Source: Pseudisothecium myosuroides
Lineage: Eukaryota; Streptophyta; Bryopsida; Hypnales; Lembophyllaceae
Direction of reading: 5' to 3'
DNA length: 64,000 nucleotides
Assembly (NCBI GenBank): GCA_951799445.1
Contig: OX637293.1
Span: 16,492,001 to 16,556,000, forward strand
The stretch's first letter is position 1. The number at the start of each line of letters is the position of its first letter. The position numbers were made by a program, and so were the translations under genes. Shown here one piece after another: positions 47,071 to 57,955 of the stretch. The notes under the pieces are model-generated. The model was given only the letters and a program-made list of their open reading frames with translations. It was not told the DNA's origin and searched no databases.

Positions 47071-47272
47071 CACTACAAGAGAAAGGGGTGTTTTAAGTAG
47101 TGTCCTAGACATCACGTCTTTTAAGTAACGTCTTTTAAGTAAGTTTTTAAGTAAAATTTACTAAAAAGATTGTCTTTTTAGAAAAATTTTACTTAAAAAC
47201 TTACTTAAAAGACGTTACTTAAAAGACGTGATGTCTAGGACACTACTTAAAACACCCCTTTCTCTTGTAGTG
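47071..47272. mobile_element. 202-bp CACTA-ended foldback MITE inside gag-pol
   Basis: Starts CACTACAAGAGAAAGGGG and ends CCCCTTTCTCTTGTAGTG. Flanked by CAA at 47068-47070 and 47273-47275. Nearly the whole element is one long hairpin built from TTTTAAGTAA-type words. It is nearly the same as 33172-33374. The insertion adds 205 bp and shifts the frame. Confidence 0.95.
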
Positions 47273-50200
47273 CAAGGAGGTACAAACTTTGCTAATTCCG
47301 CTGAGTTCTTCGAATCGCACTTAGCTCAATCGTATTATGATCCATACTACCATGGTGCATGGGATAATGGACCTTGGTACTTAGACAGTGGTGCATCAGG
47401 GCACATAGCCTCTGACTATCACAAATTCGATCAGGAACCCAGTACCTCAGGAGTAGAGATTAGAGAAATTAAAACGGGTGGAGGTGAATCTCATCCCGTG
47501 AAGGGATCAGGAAATGCAACCGTGCATACTGAGTCTGGAGCAATAAAGTTAAAAACAGTTTCTTATGTTCCGAGTATGACGAAAAATTTGATTTCTGTTG
47601 GTGCAATTGCTGATTGTGGACACAAGGTAGTATTCTCCGATAAACATTGTTGGATACTTGACAATTACAATTGCATTATTGGCAACGGCAATAGAGATCC
47701 ATCAAACGGGTTATATTATTTCAGCAATATCAAGCATGCATTAATCTCTACAGCTTCTCGCCCAGACATTGCCACCTTGTGGCACAGGCGACTGGGGCAT
47801 CTCAGTTTTCCAGGGCTTCATGTTTTATCAACGTCAGGAAGTATTGACGGCATTCCACATATTAATCGAGAGCACCACATTTGTCAATGCTGCCTCGCCG
47901 GTAAACAGCATCGGGAACCTTTTCCAACAAAGTCAATCAATCGATCAGACAAACCAGGTGTTCGTATTCACTCTAATTTAATCGGACCCATGCAGCAGGT
48001 TTCGTTAGGAGGCTCCAGATACATACTAGTTCTAATAGACGATTTCTCTCGTAAAGGATGGGTGTATTTTTTAAAACAAAAAAGTGAAACTTTTTCAAAG
48101 TTTTGTATCTTCGCAAAAATGATTGAGATCTCAACGGGCAACAAGATTCAAATATTATGATCTGACAGAGGAGGCGAATACCTATCGGAAGAATTCTCCA
48201 AATATTGTGAAAGTCAAGGAATTCATAGAGAACTCACTCAAGCACACACCCCTCAACAAAACGGGGTTTCTGAGCGCAGAAATCGAACGATTATGGAACG
48301 AGCAAGAAGTCTCTCATACGATTGTCAACTCCCAACCTATTTGTGGACAGAAGCTGTCAATATTGCCATGTATCTTATCAACAGGAGTCCAACGAGAGCC
48401 AACGGCGGCCACACTCCAGAAGCCAAATTTTCAGGTATGAAACCGAACATCTCAAATTTGAGAATCTTTGGTTCCATAGCATATGTACATGTTCCAAAAG
48501 AAAACCGACGTAAACTTGATAGCAAAATTCTTAGGTGTCTATTTCTAGGGTACGATAGTGAGACAAAAGGATACAGATTATATGACACCATCAGTAAAAA
48601 AAATTGTCATTAGTCGAGACGTAGTTTTCGATGAGTCCAAAGTTGGATTCCATTACTTGCAGGACCATACTCCCACAGAAGACATATTTAGCTTCCCTCC
48701 AGTCCACAATTATGACCCCCATACCTCAGAGCCCCAAAATCAAGGCCTTAAAGATCAAAACGCCGAAACTGGAGGCACTGAATCCACAGGACCTCAGAAT
48801 TTCGAGGAGCTTGACCACTCATAGAGCCCCAGTATTCTGAATACTCCTCTTCCTAGCGATCAAACTGAACCTGACAGCTCAGAGTCATCATTGCCAAATT
48901 CCTCACCTTCGTTGAAAACCAATTGGAAATCACCGCGACCCTTGCCTGCAGACCCCAATGCGGGACCACCAGTTAGATGATATCCAACCCGTAATAGAAT
49001 CCCATCTGTAAAGTTGAGAGATTTTTGGACCCTTGTTTCAGAATTAAACGCTGAAACTCTTGACTTCAGCACCGCAATCAAGCAGAAGGGGTGGCGGGAT
49101 GCTATTCAGAATGAAATCAACTCTATTCTCAAGAATAAGACATGGCAAGTTGTTGATCGACCACCTGGCAAGAAACCCATCACTGCCAAGTGGATATTCA
49201 AGACAAAAAGGAATATGAATGGAGGAATCGACAAACTAAAAGCCAGAATAGTTGCAAGGGGATTTCAACAACAAGAAGGCATTGATTATCAAGATATTTT
49301 TGCACCGGTTGTTCGGTGGTCTACCATCTTGTTAGTATTAGCACTAGCCGCCCAGCGCAACTGGAATTTATTACAAATGGACATGATTACGGCTTTCTTG
49401 AACGGCACAATTACTGAAGAGGTATTCATGGAAATACCAGCAAGTTTTTCCTTCTGCAGGGGACAACACAAAAGTATGCAAAATAGACAAGGCTTTATAT
49501 GGTTTGAAACAAGCTCTAAAAGCATGGTATGAAATAATCAATGCTTGGCTACTGAAACAGGGGCTTATCCGCAGCGAGAGTGACCCAAACCTTTATTATT
49601 CAAACCAAGACGGAAAAATGACTATCCTGCTCCTCTATGTCGATGACTTACTCATCACCGAAGACAATCACGAACAAATTACTGCATTAAAAACGGAGCT
49701 CCAACGCGAATTTGAAATGACTGATTTAGGCCAGACAAGCAACTATCTAGGTGCAGAGATACACAGAAACTCAAAGGGCATCTTCATTGGACAAAAGGGC
49801 TACATCACCAAGCTACTTGAAAAATTTCAGATGCAAGACTGTAACCCAGCACAGCTTCCAATCGATCCTAATACACAACTACGCAAGGATATGGGACCAG
49901 CACCAACTGATTCAAACACTTATCGATCACTAGTTGGAAGTTTGTTATACCTCACTCATACGAGACCAGACATCTGCTTCGCAGTAGGATGCGTTTCCAG
50001 ATATGTTGAAAATCCTGAAATTGCACACTTTCAAGCGGTGAAAAGAATACTCCGTTACTTATTAAGCGGAACGCAAGACTACGGTCTGTTCATGGCAACC
50101 GAGAACACAAACGACTTCCAGAGCTTTGCAGATGCCGATTGGGGGCGTGACTCAGAGTCCAGACGATCAGTCTCAGGCATTGTCCACAAGCTGGGTTCAT

Positions 50201-50652
50201 CAAGTATTTGCTGGAGCAGTAAGCTTCAGCCAACAGTATCGCTTTCAACCACCGAATCTGAGTATCGTGTTTTGACTGACGCAGTAAAGGACATAGTGTA
50301 TTTTAGACGCCTTCTCGAAGAATTGGGACTAGATCATGGAAAACCCACAGAGCTTTTTAGTGATAATCAATCGTGCATTAAGCTTGTCGATAACCCTGTA
50401 ATGCATGCACGAACCAAGCATATAGAAATTCAACACCACTACATCCGAGAAAAGTCCAAATCAGGGAAAATTCAGGTGTATTATGTTCCCACAACCAACC
50501 AACAGGTAGACTGCTTAACAAAGCCTTTGTCTTACAACAATTTTGTAACCAACAGAGACCGTCTAGGTATTCTTCATTTGGATCTAGCCTTAGAACTTGC
50601 TCCTAACCCAACTCGGAGTGAACCACCCATCTATCTACAGAGCCTTTTTTGA
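47273..50652 (+). pseudogene. copia pol: protease, integrase, reverse transcriptase, RNase H (broken)
   Basis: Protease motif DSGAS near 47384; GAG-pre-integrase and H-H-C-C region about 47780-47900; integrase core about 47960-48300; reverse transcriptase about 49140-49700 with YVDD at 49636-49647; RNase H region about 50080-50500. Breaks: TGA 48158-48160, one extra A in the A8 run 48596-48603, TAG 48822-48824, TGA 48978-48980, and one extra T in 49445-49449. The first integrase catalytic Asp (usually HSD) is Asn, codon 47974-47976. The final 382-codon part from 49504 is open to the stop at 50650-50652. Not functional as it stands. Confidence 0.92.
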
Positions 50653-51163
50653 GCGTTTGTGTTTGAAGTCAGGAGCTCTAGGATTCCTCTTGGACAATCG
50701 GTTGTCCCACCAATGGTCTGGATTCTCACAGAGGTCTCTCCAATACTGCTCATCTGTCTCCTCTCCAAAATCACTAGAACTGCCCTCTCTAAAAAACCTA
50801 GTATTATCTGCGGCAAGACCAATACCCTCTGCTTTAGTTGGAACGTCCGAGCTTATCTGCAGAAATGAAAACACATATCCACAAAAGTCCAGAACCTTAT
50901 CGCACAAGCGTTGCACCAAGATGGCAACCTATAGAAGCAGCACACAAATCAGCTGAACCTGCCATCATCAATGGGAATCGTCAATGGTATCGTTCTTCTA
51001 CATTGCATCATTGACTACAGCAAAAAATAAACTTCCCCAAGACAAATCACTCACCAACAAAAGAGTTTCCGAAAACTCCAGCAAATTTTTCAGAGTGTTT
51101 GCTGGGAGCAACCTGTAATGAGACATCTTCAAAACTTGAAGTGACGCTGAGAGCGAGGGAGGG
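50653..51163 (+). other. copia 3' internal region with polypurine tract
   Basis: About 500 bp between pol and the 3' LTR, ending in the purine tract GAGGGAGGG (51155-51163), the plus-strand primer. Short open frames here look like chance. Confidence 0.75.
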
Positions 51164-51381
51164 TGTTGGAAAACGCTCCAGCGTCAATACAACTTCGACT
51201 GTAGAACTAAGTCCACTGTAGAACTGTAGACTGTAGAACTTCATTCATCTTCTCCGTAGATTAAGTTACTGTAGATTCATCGATCATGTACGTAGTGTAT
51301 ATATTTGTTCTTTGTTATGTTGTTAATTAATTTCATTGTGCTTATCCAGAGCACCGCTTAAGCAACCTTGAGTTCACAACA
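51164..51381 (+). repeat. 3' LTR of the copia element
   Basis: 218 bp, same ends as the 5' LTR (TGTTGGAAAACG ... TTCACAACA), followed by GAAGA. Confidence 0.95.
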
Positions 51382-51736
51382 GAAGATGTGTTGGAATGTG
51401 TAGATTGAATGTTCAATCACTAGAATCAAAGTTATTGAAGCGAAATAATCACATCTTGAACCGACACCTACTGAATGTTCCACTGTCTCGTTGACAGTGG
51501 AATTTAGTGCTGATTTTAGAAATGAATCTAGACTAAGGTAGGTGGCTCAGAAAGTGACCCTTTAAGGGTTGTCGGACCTTTTTGATGGATTTTAGATGCC
51601 CAAAAATGTTTTTCCTTATTTTTCGCTCGAAGAAAAATTGATGCAGAATCTAATACAAGTGATTTTCATATTTTTTCAAGTGTGTATGAATTACTTATGA
51701 ATTTTCAAAGAATTTTGTGGTTGGCACCTATTCTAT

Positions 51737-51926
51737 CACTACAAGAGAAAGTGCTGTTTTGAATATAGTCCTATAAGTAATGATCTTTTAAGGAGATATT
51801 TAGTAAAATTTTACTAGAAATACATGTGTTTTTAGTAAAATTTTACTAAAAGTCTCTTTAAAAGGTCATTACTAATAGGACTATACTACTAGCACTATAC
51901 TTAAAACACCTCATTCTCTTGTAGTG
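51737..51926. mobile_element. 190-bp CACTA-ended foldback MITE
   Basis: Starts CACTACAAGAGAAAGTGCTG and ends TCTCTTGTAGTG. Diverged relative of 33172-33374 and 47071-47272 with the central TAGTAAAATTTTACTA words. Flanks TAT (51734-51736) and TCT (51927-51929) differ at one base. Confidence 0.85.
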
Positions 51927-52296
51927 TCTTGACTCATAGGTCTTGCGAAACCTACACACGTGCAAGTTGAAAAAAGATATGGCTTGACCAAAAACAAGCA
52001 CTACCATCTTCAAAAAGTAATACACAAGGTTCCTTATGCAACCTTTGCTAAACTTAAATGGACCCTACATTCTTTTAACATTTGTAAGAAGGCAATTGGG
52101 CAATCAATTCTCATTTAGAAAAATTAAGTGATCGAACACACCCTAGCTTTGAAATGGACCCTCCTTGGCTCTTATTCCATCCATTGGTGAAGTATAGAGC
52201 AGTATATGACAAGCCTTAATTATGCTCTCACATTGTTGGCAGTCCATTTTAGAACCACTTACTTCCCATTCTAGAGCTCCCTACAGGGTTGTTTAA

Positions 52297-52939
52297 CCCC
52301 TAAATGCCTGGGGCACGAAATTTTGGTGTCGACAAAACTTTGAAGTTAAATAAAACCTAACCAAGTTGCTATTTTTAGTAATTTAAATTTTTGGAAAATT
52401 CTTTTTGAAGTCTAGTTTTAGTGTCAAAAATCCGAACTTCAAAATGATCGATCAGGATTATTCTATTCAAGATTTTGTGCAAGGGTACCCATTGCAATCT
52501 TGACTTTCCGTAGTGTTGAGGGCTCTTAGAAATGAGCCTCAAATACACTAGATCTTGGAGGAAAAAGCACATTAGGACTTCATTTAAAAAAATTGTAGAG
52601 TAGATTTTGAGAAGCCGTAAATTGATTGGGGTTATGCATGTTAGGCCCTTTAACCTCATATTTTTTTGTTGACCAAATTTTTAGACTTGGCATGTGAAAA
52701 GAGAGTTGAAAGACTTCAAGTCACTTTCATAGTTTTAACACCCTCATGTTCAAACATTGTAATCTTTCAATTTATAAGTGATACTGTTGTGTTTTCTTTT
52801 CCTATGTCATCTCTAACATGTCTAATTTGAATTTGTACAATTACAATTAAAAATTGATACAACTTGTGAAAATGTTGGCTTTTTGTTCAATTTAGAATAA
52901 ATTCCTAGAAGTTCAAAAAAGGCCTTGGGCATTTAGAGG
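52297..52939 (-). mobile_element. TTAA-flanked (piggyBac-like) element, 643 bp, un-nested
   Basis: Ends CCCCTAAATGCC and GGCATTTAGAGG, TTAA at 52293-52296 and 52940-52943. The interior is the reverse complement of the host element in copies A and B (4238-5824, 22340-23923 with their nested insertions removed). It serves as an independent reference for the un-nested form. Confidence 0.85.
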
Positions 52940-53489
52940 TTAAAGAAGAGGGTCGCTTTTTGAGCCACCTTCCTTAATCAAGAGTGCATCCAATTAAGTG
53001 ACTTATTCATATAGTGGCCAACAGTGATCCCAAAACTAGTTTGTGGAATTTAGTGCAATATGCTACCTTCAAGAGAAACATGCATCAACTTTGGCTACCT
53101 TGAGAGTGAGTAGTATGGAAAAATAAATAGAAAAGACAGGATTTTGCAAGTTTTGAAGGATTATTGGAAGTACTATAATACAAAATTGACTAAATAGATG
53201 CTAATTTCAATGAGGAGAAAGTTGCAAATTGGCTATCAAATTCTATTGTTTGTTACAATTTGGGCTAAATTGTCTCCATGCAAGGCTATTTTTTGCAATG
53301 TACTAGTAGCACAAGGATTTTTTGGTAGAAATTCAGCTAATTTAAGCCAATTTAGGGATTGTTGATGGCCAACAATTGCATATAGTTTCAATTGTTGAAA
53401 GCATGTAAGCCAGTGGTGTGTTTCTCTTTCTTGTCGATGTTCTCTTGCTCTCATGCTGACTCTTATTTGGTCAAGGAATCATAAGTTAA

Positions 53490-55482
53490 CGCCTAAAGGA
53501 CCATACGGCTACTACATGGCTTCTACAACTACATTTATAAAAAATACGATATGTGAACCTCACTAACAGTTTGTAAGCAAGAAAGAGACCCTAAATGATT
53601 TTCTCTGCTAAATCAATTGGGACAATCCGATCGAGAAATGATTAAGTGTGCAATTTTGGTGAACATTTTGAGAATAGAAAAGGCATTGTGGGCCATTACT
53701 TCACATTCTCATATCTTTTTTTCTACAATTCAAAATGATTTGAAAAAAATTACATGTCAATATTATGATGATATACATATATGAGAAAAAAATCAAAATT
53801 TTTGAAGCACTTTTGAGCATTCTAATTCCAACATTTTGATTTCAGTGTATAGTAGGGGTCCCAATCAAAATGGCGTTTTCGAATCGCAAGGAAGGAAATT
53901 TTGCATCTGCCAACTTTGACAGCCTTCCAAGGGCTCAAAAATTGATCCTTGACTATGAAATTTTACCATAGCATCATCTTTGAGTTAATTATATGTGTGA
54001 CAAATTTCAAGGCCATATAATTTACAAAAAAAAAGATATTCGAAATCTCCCAACATGTGTAGCCGTGAAACTTTTTTCACTACTGCCAATTTTGACACCC
54101 TCCCAAGGACTGAATTTTTTTTTTCTATGAAATTTTTGTCATAGGACCATACATATGTTGATTACATGTGTGAAAATTTTTAAGACCAAAAGACCCCTAC
54201 AAAAATAGATATTCAAAATCTCCCAACATGTATAGTTGTGAGAAACAATTTCACTACTAATAACTATGACACTATGCCAAGGGTTGAAAAATTGTTTATT
54301 TACCATGAAATTTTTATGATGAAATAATCTCTATGTCAATAACATGTGTGCCAAATTTCAAATTCAAAATAATCACAAAAAAAAATATGCTAGTTCTATC
54401 AATGTGTATAGCTATGAGAAAATTTCACTCCTACCAACTTTGACACTATCCCAAGAGCTAAAAAAAAAACAATTTACCATGAAATTTTTGGCATGAGATC
54501 ATCTCTATATTGATAAAATGTATGCCAAATTTCAAATTCAAAAGAATCACACAAAAAAAGATATTCTAATTCTACCAACATGTGTAGTTGTGAGAATGAC
54601 TTTCTACATCCGTGTGAAATTTTACCCAATAAATGACACTATCCCAAGGGTTGAAAAAATTGTTCTCACAACTACACATGTTGGTAGAATTTGCATATAT
54701 TTTTTTGTGTGATTCTTTTGAATTTGAAATTTGGCATACATATTATTGACGTAGAGATTATTTCATCATAAAAATTTCATGGTAAATAAACAATTTTTCA
54801 ACCCTTGGCATAGTGTCAAAGTTGGTAGTAGTGAAATTGTTTCTCACAACTACACATGTTGAGAGATTTTGAATATCTATTTTTTTTTTGGGGGGTGGTG
54901 GACTTGAAATTTTTCACACATGTAATCAACATATAGATGGTCCTATGACAAAAATTTCATAGAAAAATAAAAAAAATTCAGTCCTTGGGAGGGTGTCAAA
55001 GTTGGTAGTAGTGAAAAAAGTTTCACGGCTATACATGTTGGGAGATTTCGAATATCTTTTTTTGTGTAAATTATATAGCCTTGAAATTTGTCACACATAT
55101 AATTTACTCAAAGATGATGCTATGGTAAAATTTCATAGTCAAGGATCAATTTTTGAGCCCTCGGGAGGCTGTCAAAGTTGGCAAATGCAAAATTTCCTTC
55201 CCTTTGATTTAAAAACGCCATTTTGATTGGGACCCCACTATACATAGAAAGTACTCCCTAACAAAGCATCTTTAATCAATCTAGTCAATGGTGACATTTT
55301 CTCAAAAATTGTGCAATTTTGTTGATTTTTTTCCATAGGAAAGCTAAATAAGTCTTGTTTCATTTCAATGGTTGCAATCATCAAAATTATTCCACACAAA
55401 TGAGGAATTATGCTTGGGACAAGAGCTGGTCAAAAAAACACTGAAGGACTTTGCTCAAACACCCCCGGTCCTTTCTAAGGGG
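53490..55482. mobile_element. TTAA-flanked (piggyBac-like) element, 1993 bp, with a giant hairpin
   Basis: Left end CGCCTAAAGGACC after TTAA 53486-53489; right end GGTCCTTTCTAAGGGG before TTAA 55483-55486. About 70% of the element is a long inverted repeat (53845-55245). No transposase. Ends are less perfect than in the other members, so boundaries are good but not certain. Confidence 0.7.
53845..55245. repeat. Long inverted repeat with about 170-bp internal repeat units
   Basis: The left arm (53845-54598) and right arm (54662-55245) are complementary: for example AGGGGTCCCAATCAAAATGG at left and its complement near 55235. Each arm is built of about 170-bp units with the phrases GACAC-(C/T)CCCAAGGG, CATGAAATTTTT and CCAACATGTGTAG. 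The left arm has four units and the right arm three. The loop is about 54599-54661. Transcribed, it would form a long double-stranded RNA. Confidence 0.85.
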
Positions 55483-55486
55483 TTAA

Positions 55487-56880
55487 GTGGGAGTCACTTG
55501 AGAACTCACTCATGCATTAATCTCCAATATTCTGGCACAAAGCAGCGAGGGCCCGTCCTATATTCTTGGAAATTCCTTATTTATTCTTGGAATTTTTTTA
55601 TTTCAAATTTCAATGACAAAATGATTAGTGATGGGTCTCTGGTAACACCTCATTTGTAGTTCCTATTCTTATATTGTTTGCTTTTGTTTATATTCAAGAT
55701 TATAAATAATTCTATAATAAAAGATTTTGATGCATACCTCTAAATAATATTGTATGCAAAAGTTATGAAGACTTAAAAAGTACATGATCTAAAGATGGAC
55801 ACAAGTTTCAATGATTTTCATTTTGTGTATAGTTTTAAGTTCAATATATACTTTTGAAATGAAAATGATCAAGTGCAATTTCTACTCCGATTGTAAATTT
55901 TGAAAAATTCATAAATTTCAATATTATTTAACAATATGAACTGAAGGCCTATAACCGCGGTTTGCTAATTTTCTAATTTTAGAATGACATGATAACTTTG
56001 GTTTATACCATGATATTATGTACTATAGTATACATTTGTAGTGAAAATTTCAGATTTTTTGAATATATTTTGTACTTGGTATGAATTTTTTAGAACTTTT
56101 TTTTCAAAAATCATAGTAATTTAAAAAAAATTCCAAACAAAATTCCAAACTTTTATGACTTGTAGTAAACACATGTTTCATCTCTGAAAAATAAATACAA
56201 AATTTTTCATTCATATCTGATAAGTTGCAAAATGGCAACAAATAGAGTAATGTATAGTAAGGCTTGAAATGAAAGGTCATGGGCCTGTCCTTCTAGGGTA
56301 CCCTGGAAGGACACTGCAAACGAGAATAGTCCGATGACTGATAGAGAATCCTTCTATATACAAGACAAAAGTGCATATGTTCCTCCTTGGAATTTTTTGA
56401 AAAAGGAAAGGTCTTGCAAAGTGGTTTGACCTCTAATGAGTGCTTTTGATTTTTTTAGTAGATGAATTCACACTGTAGGCCAAAAAGGATGATTTCCAAG
56501 GCGGCCAACCCATTCTCACACGGTTAAGTCTGTAGCACTGTTCAAGAATGTTGAGTCGGTATTTCGTTGACGTAGGATTGTCCACACGGTACAGTCTGGC
56601 AGGCCGGTCTTGAAAACAGACCGGAGTTCTTCCCTAACGCAGGGAGGCCCTTTCACTGTAGGAGATGTAAGTTATGAACTGCTTATTGCGCGTAATGTGG
56701 CGACATGTTGGCCCTTGTGCTTCTTTCGCAATGCTTCAATGTGTGCAACACGCACTATTTTTACTTCAGGGACGGCGTCCCAGTCCGTCAGTCAACACGA
56801 AACAAAGCTGAATAAATCTTGACTTTCTTTGACGGTTTAGTTGATCTTACAGTTGCAACGCAGAAAGTTGAAGCGAAAGC
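55487..56880. other. Intergenic region without recognised features
   Basis: AT-rich to about 56270, then more GC-rich with a small inverted repeat near 56600-56635 (TCTTGAAAACAGACCGG-like). No supported gene. Confidence 0.35.
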
Positions 56881-56996
56881 CCTAGGACTAAGGATTCAAC
56901 TGGTGTTATTTTCCCATTTAGGAACACTCGATTGTTGTCCTACACTGCATTGAAACACGCCTTGCATTTGCTATCTGGGTACCTTGGAGAAGCTAT

Positions 56997-57149
56997 ATGG
57001 GCAATTTCGTTAAAATGGCGATATTTTTTTAAATTGGCATGAAAACAGTTCAGAACGGCCGTTCTGAAATCTATACCTGTCCTAGATGTTGAAATGGCAC
57101 ACTGTTAAAGTGGCACTTGGAATACCGCCATTTTAACGAAATTGCCCAT
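56997..57149. mobile_element. 153-bp foldback MITE with perfect 24-bp ends
   Basis: The left end ATGGGCAATTTCGTTAAAAT (then GGCG) is exactly complementary to the right end. The CAATTTCGTTAAA core is shared with the 147-bp family. An internal GAACGGCCGTTC palindrome is present. Confidence 0.8.
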
Positions 57150-57229
57150 CTATTTGTCATCCACATTTGGAGAGTGTAAGACCCCTAGCGCGTAACCTGG
57201 GTACCATGTGGAGAAAATTGGACCATTAC

Positions 57230-57297
57230 CACATGGTAACCACCTCCTAAGTGGTAAACTCATAGTAGTTTACCACTTAGAAGGTGGTTACCATGTG
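57230..57297. repeat. 68-bp hairpin upstream of copy C
   Basis: Left arm CACATGGTAACCACCTCCTA (to 57260) pairs with the right arm AGTTTACCACTTAGAAGGTG (to 57297); 31-bp arms, one mismatch. The hairpin is flanked by near-direct repeats of ACCATGTGG-(G)A-AAAATTGGAC. Not seen before A or B. Confidence 0.8.
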
Positions 57298-57419
57298 GGA
57301 AAAATTGGACTATTCCCACATGGTAACAGCTCCTACTTCCCTTGTGGGTGACGTCTGGGTATGCTATCATATCATACCTGGACCCACTTTCGAGGCTCTC
57401 ACCATGAAAATGGCTTTGG

Positions 57420-57955
57420 AAGCTCAGTTCGAGGAAAGCACAAGGGTACTTGCTAACCTTTTGGCAACCTGCTAACTTTTCCTAATTTGCTATCCTCGTG
57501 TGCCAGTACGTAACTAAATGATTCTCGACAGACTCCGTCATACTAGAGATTACACATGCTCGGACCAGCTAATTAATCAAACTTCGAAGTACGAATGCCA
57601 GCTGCTTCTGAATAAACGCGCACGCTTGCAATCGACCACTCCGTGTGGAGAAGAAATATTAGTACGCGCGTGGTCTTGTATCGAATGCAGTTATAGTTAG
57701 ACTAGCCTCTTTGCTAATTAGTTCGATCTTTTGGTCATTCGCTCAACACGAAGGAGCAAGAATGAGCTTTGATGGTGTCAGTGGAAACTAAATACTACGA
57801 ACTTAGATGGTGCCAGTAGCATGCATGCGAGAGGCTAGATTTTGCTGCTCTGAAATTGTACTTACAGGGGATATCATTTGGCTGTGCGTCTTACTCTAGC
57901 TAGTCTGCCCTCTGTTGCCCTTGTTGGAACTTGCAACAGAGCGCCGTGGGCCAAA
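57420..57955 (+). promoter_or_regulatory. Upstream region of receptor copy C
   Basis: Homologous to 2935-3615 and 21035-21714 but with small changes; the last 310 bases are best conserved, including the CGCTCAACACGAA phrase and the GATGGTGTCAGT-like words. Likely 5' UTR/promoter. Confidence 0.4.

Larger units (their letters stand above)
45755..51381 (+). mobile_element. Ty1/copia LTR retrotransposon (full length, decayed)
   Basis: Two 218-bp LTRs, a 5-bp GAAGA target duplication (45750-45754, 51382-51386), a primer site, gag-pol in copia order (protease, integrase, reverse transcriptase, RNase H) and a purine tract. The LTRs differ at seven positions by my count (about 3%), so insertion is moderately recent. 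Several stops, two one-base insertions and a nested MITE disable it. Confidence 0.95.

Noticed and set aside
46783..47115. Antisense frame of 110 codons over gag
   Set aside because: It is the shadow of the gag frame on the other strand and shows no family resemblance.
47228..48160. A 310-codon open frame starting inside the MITE, as if a separate gene
   Set aside because: Its start codon lies in the right end of the inserted MITE; from 47273 on it is simply the copia protease-integrase frame, ending at a nonsense codon.
50597..50956. 119-codon frame after pol as a possible envelope-like gene
   Set aside because: It overlaps the pol end in another frame and has no signal peptide or membrane segment; the element has ordinary copia layout.
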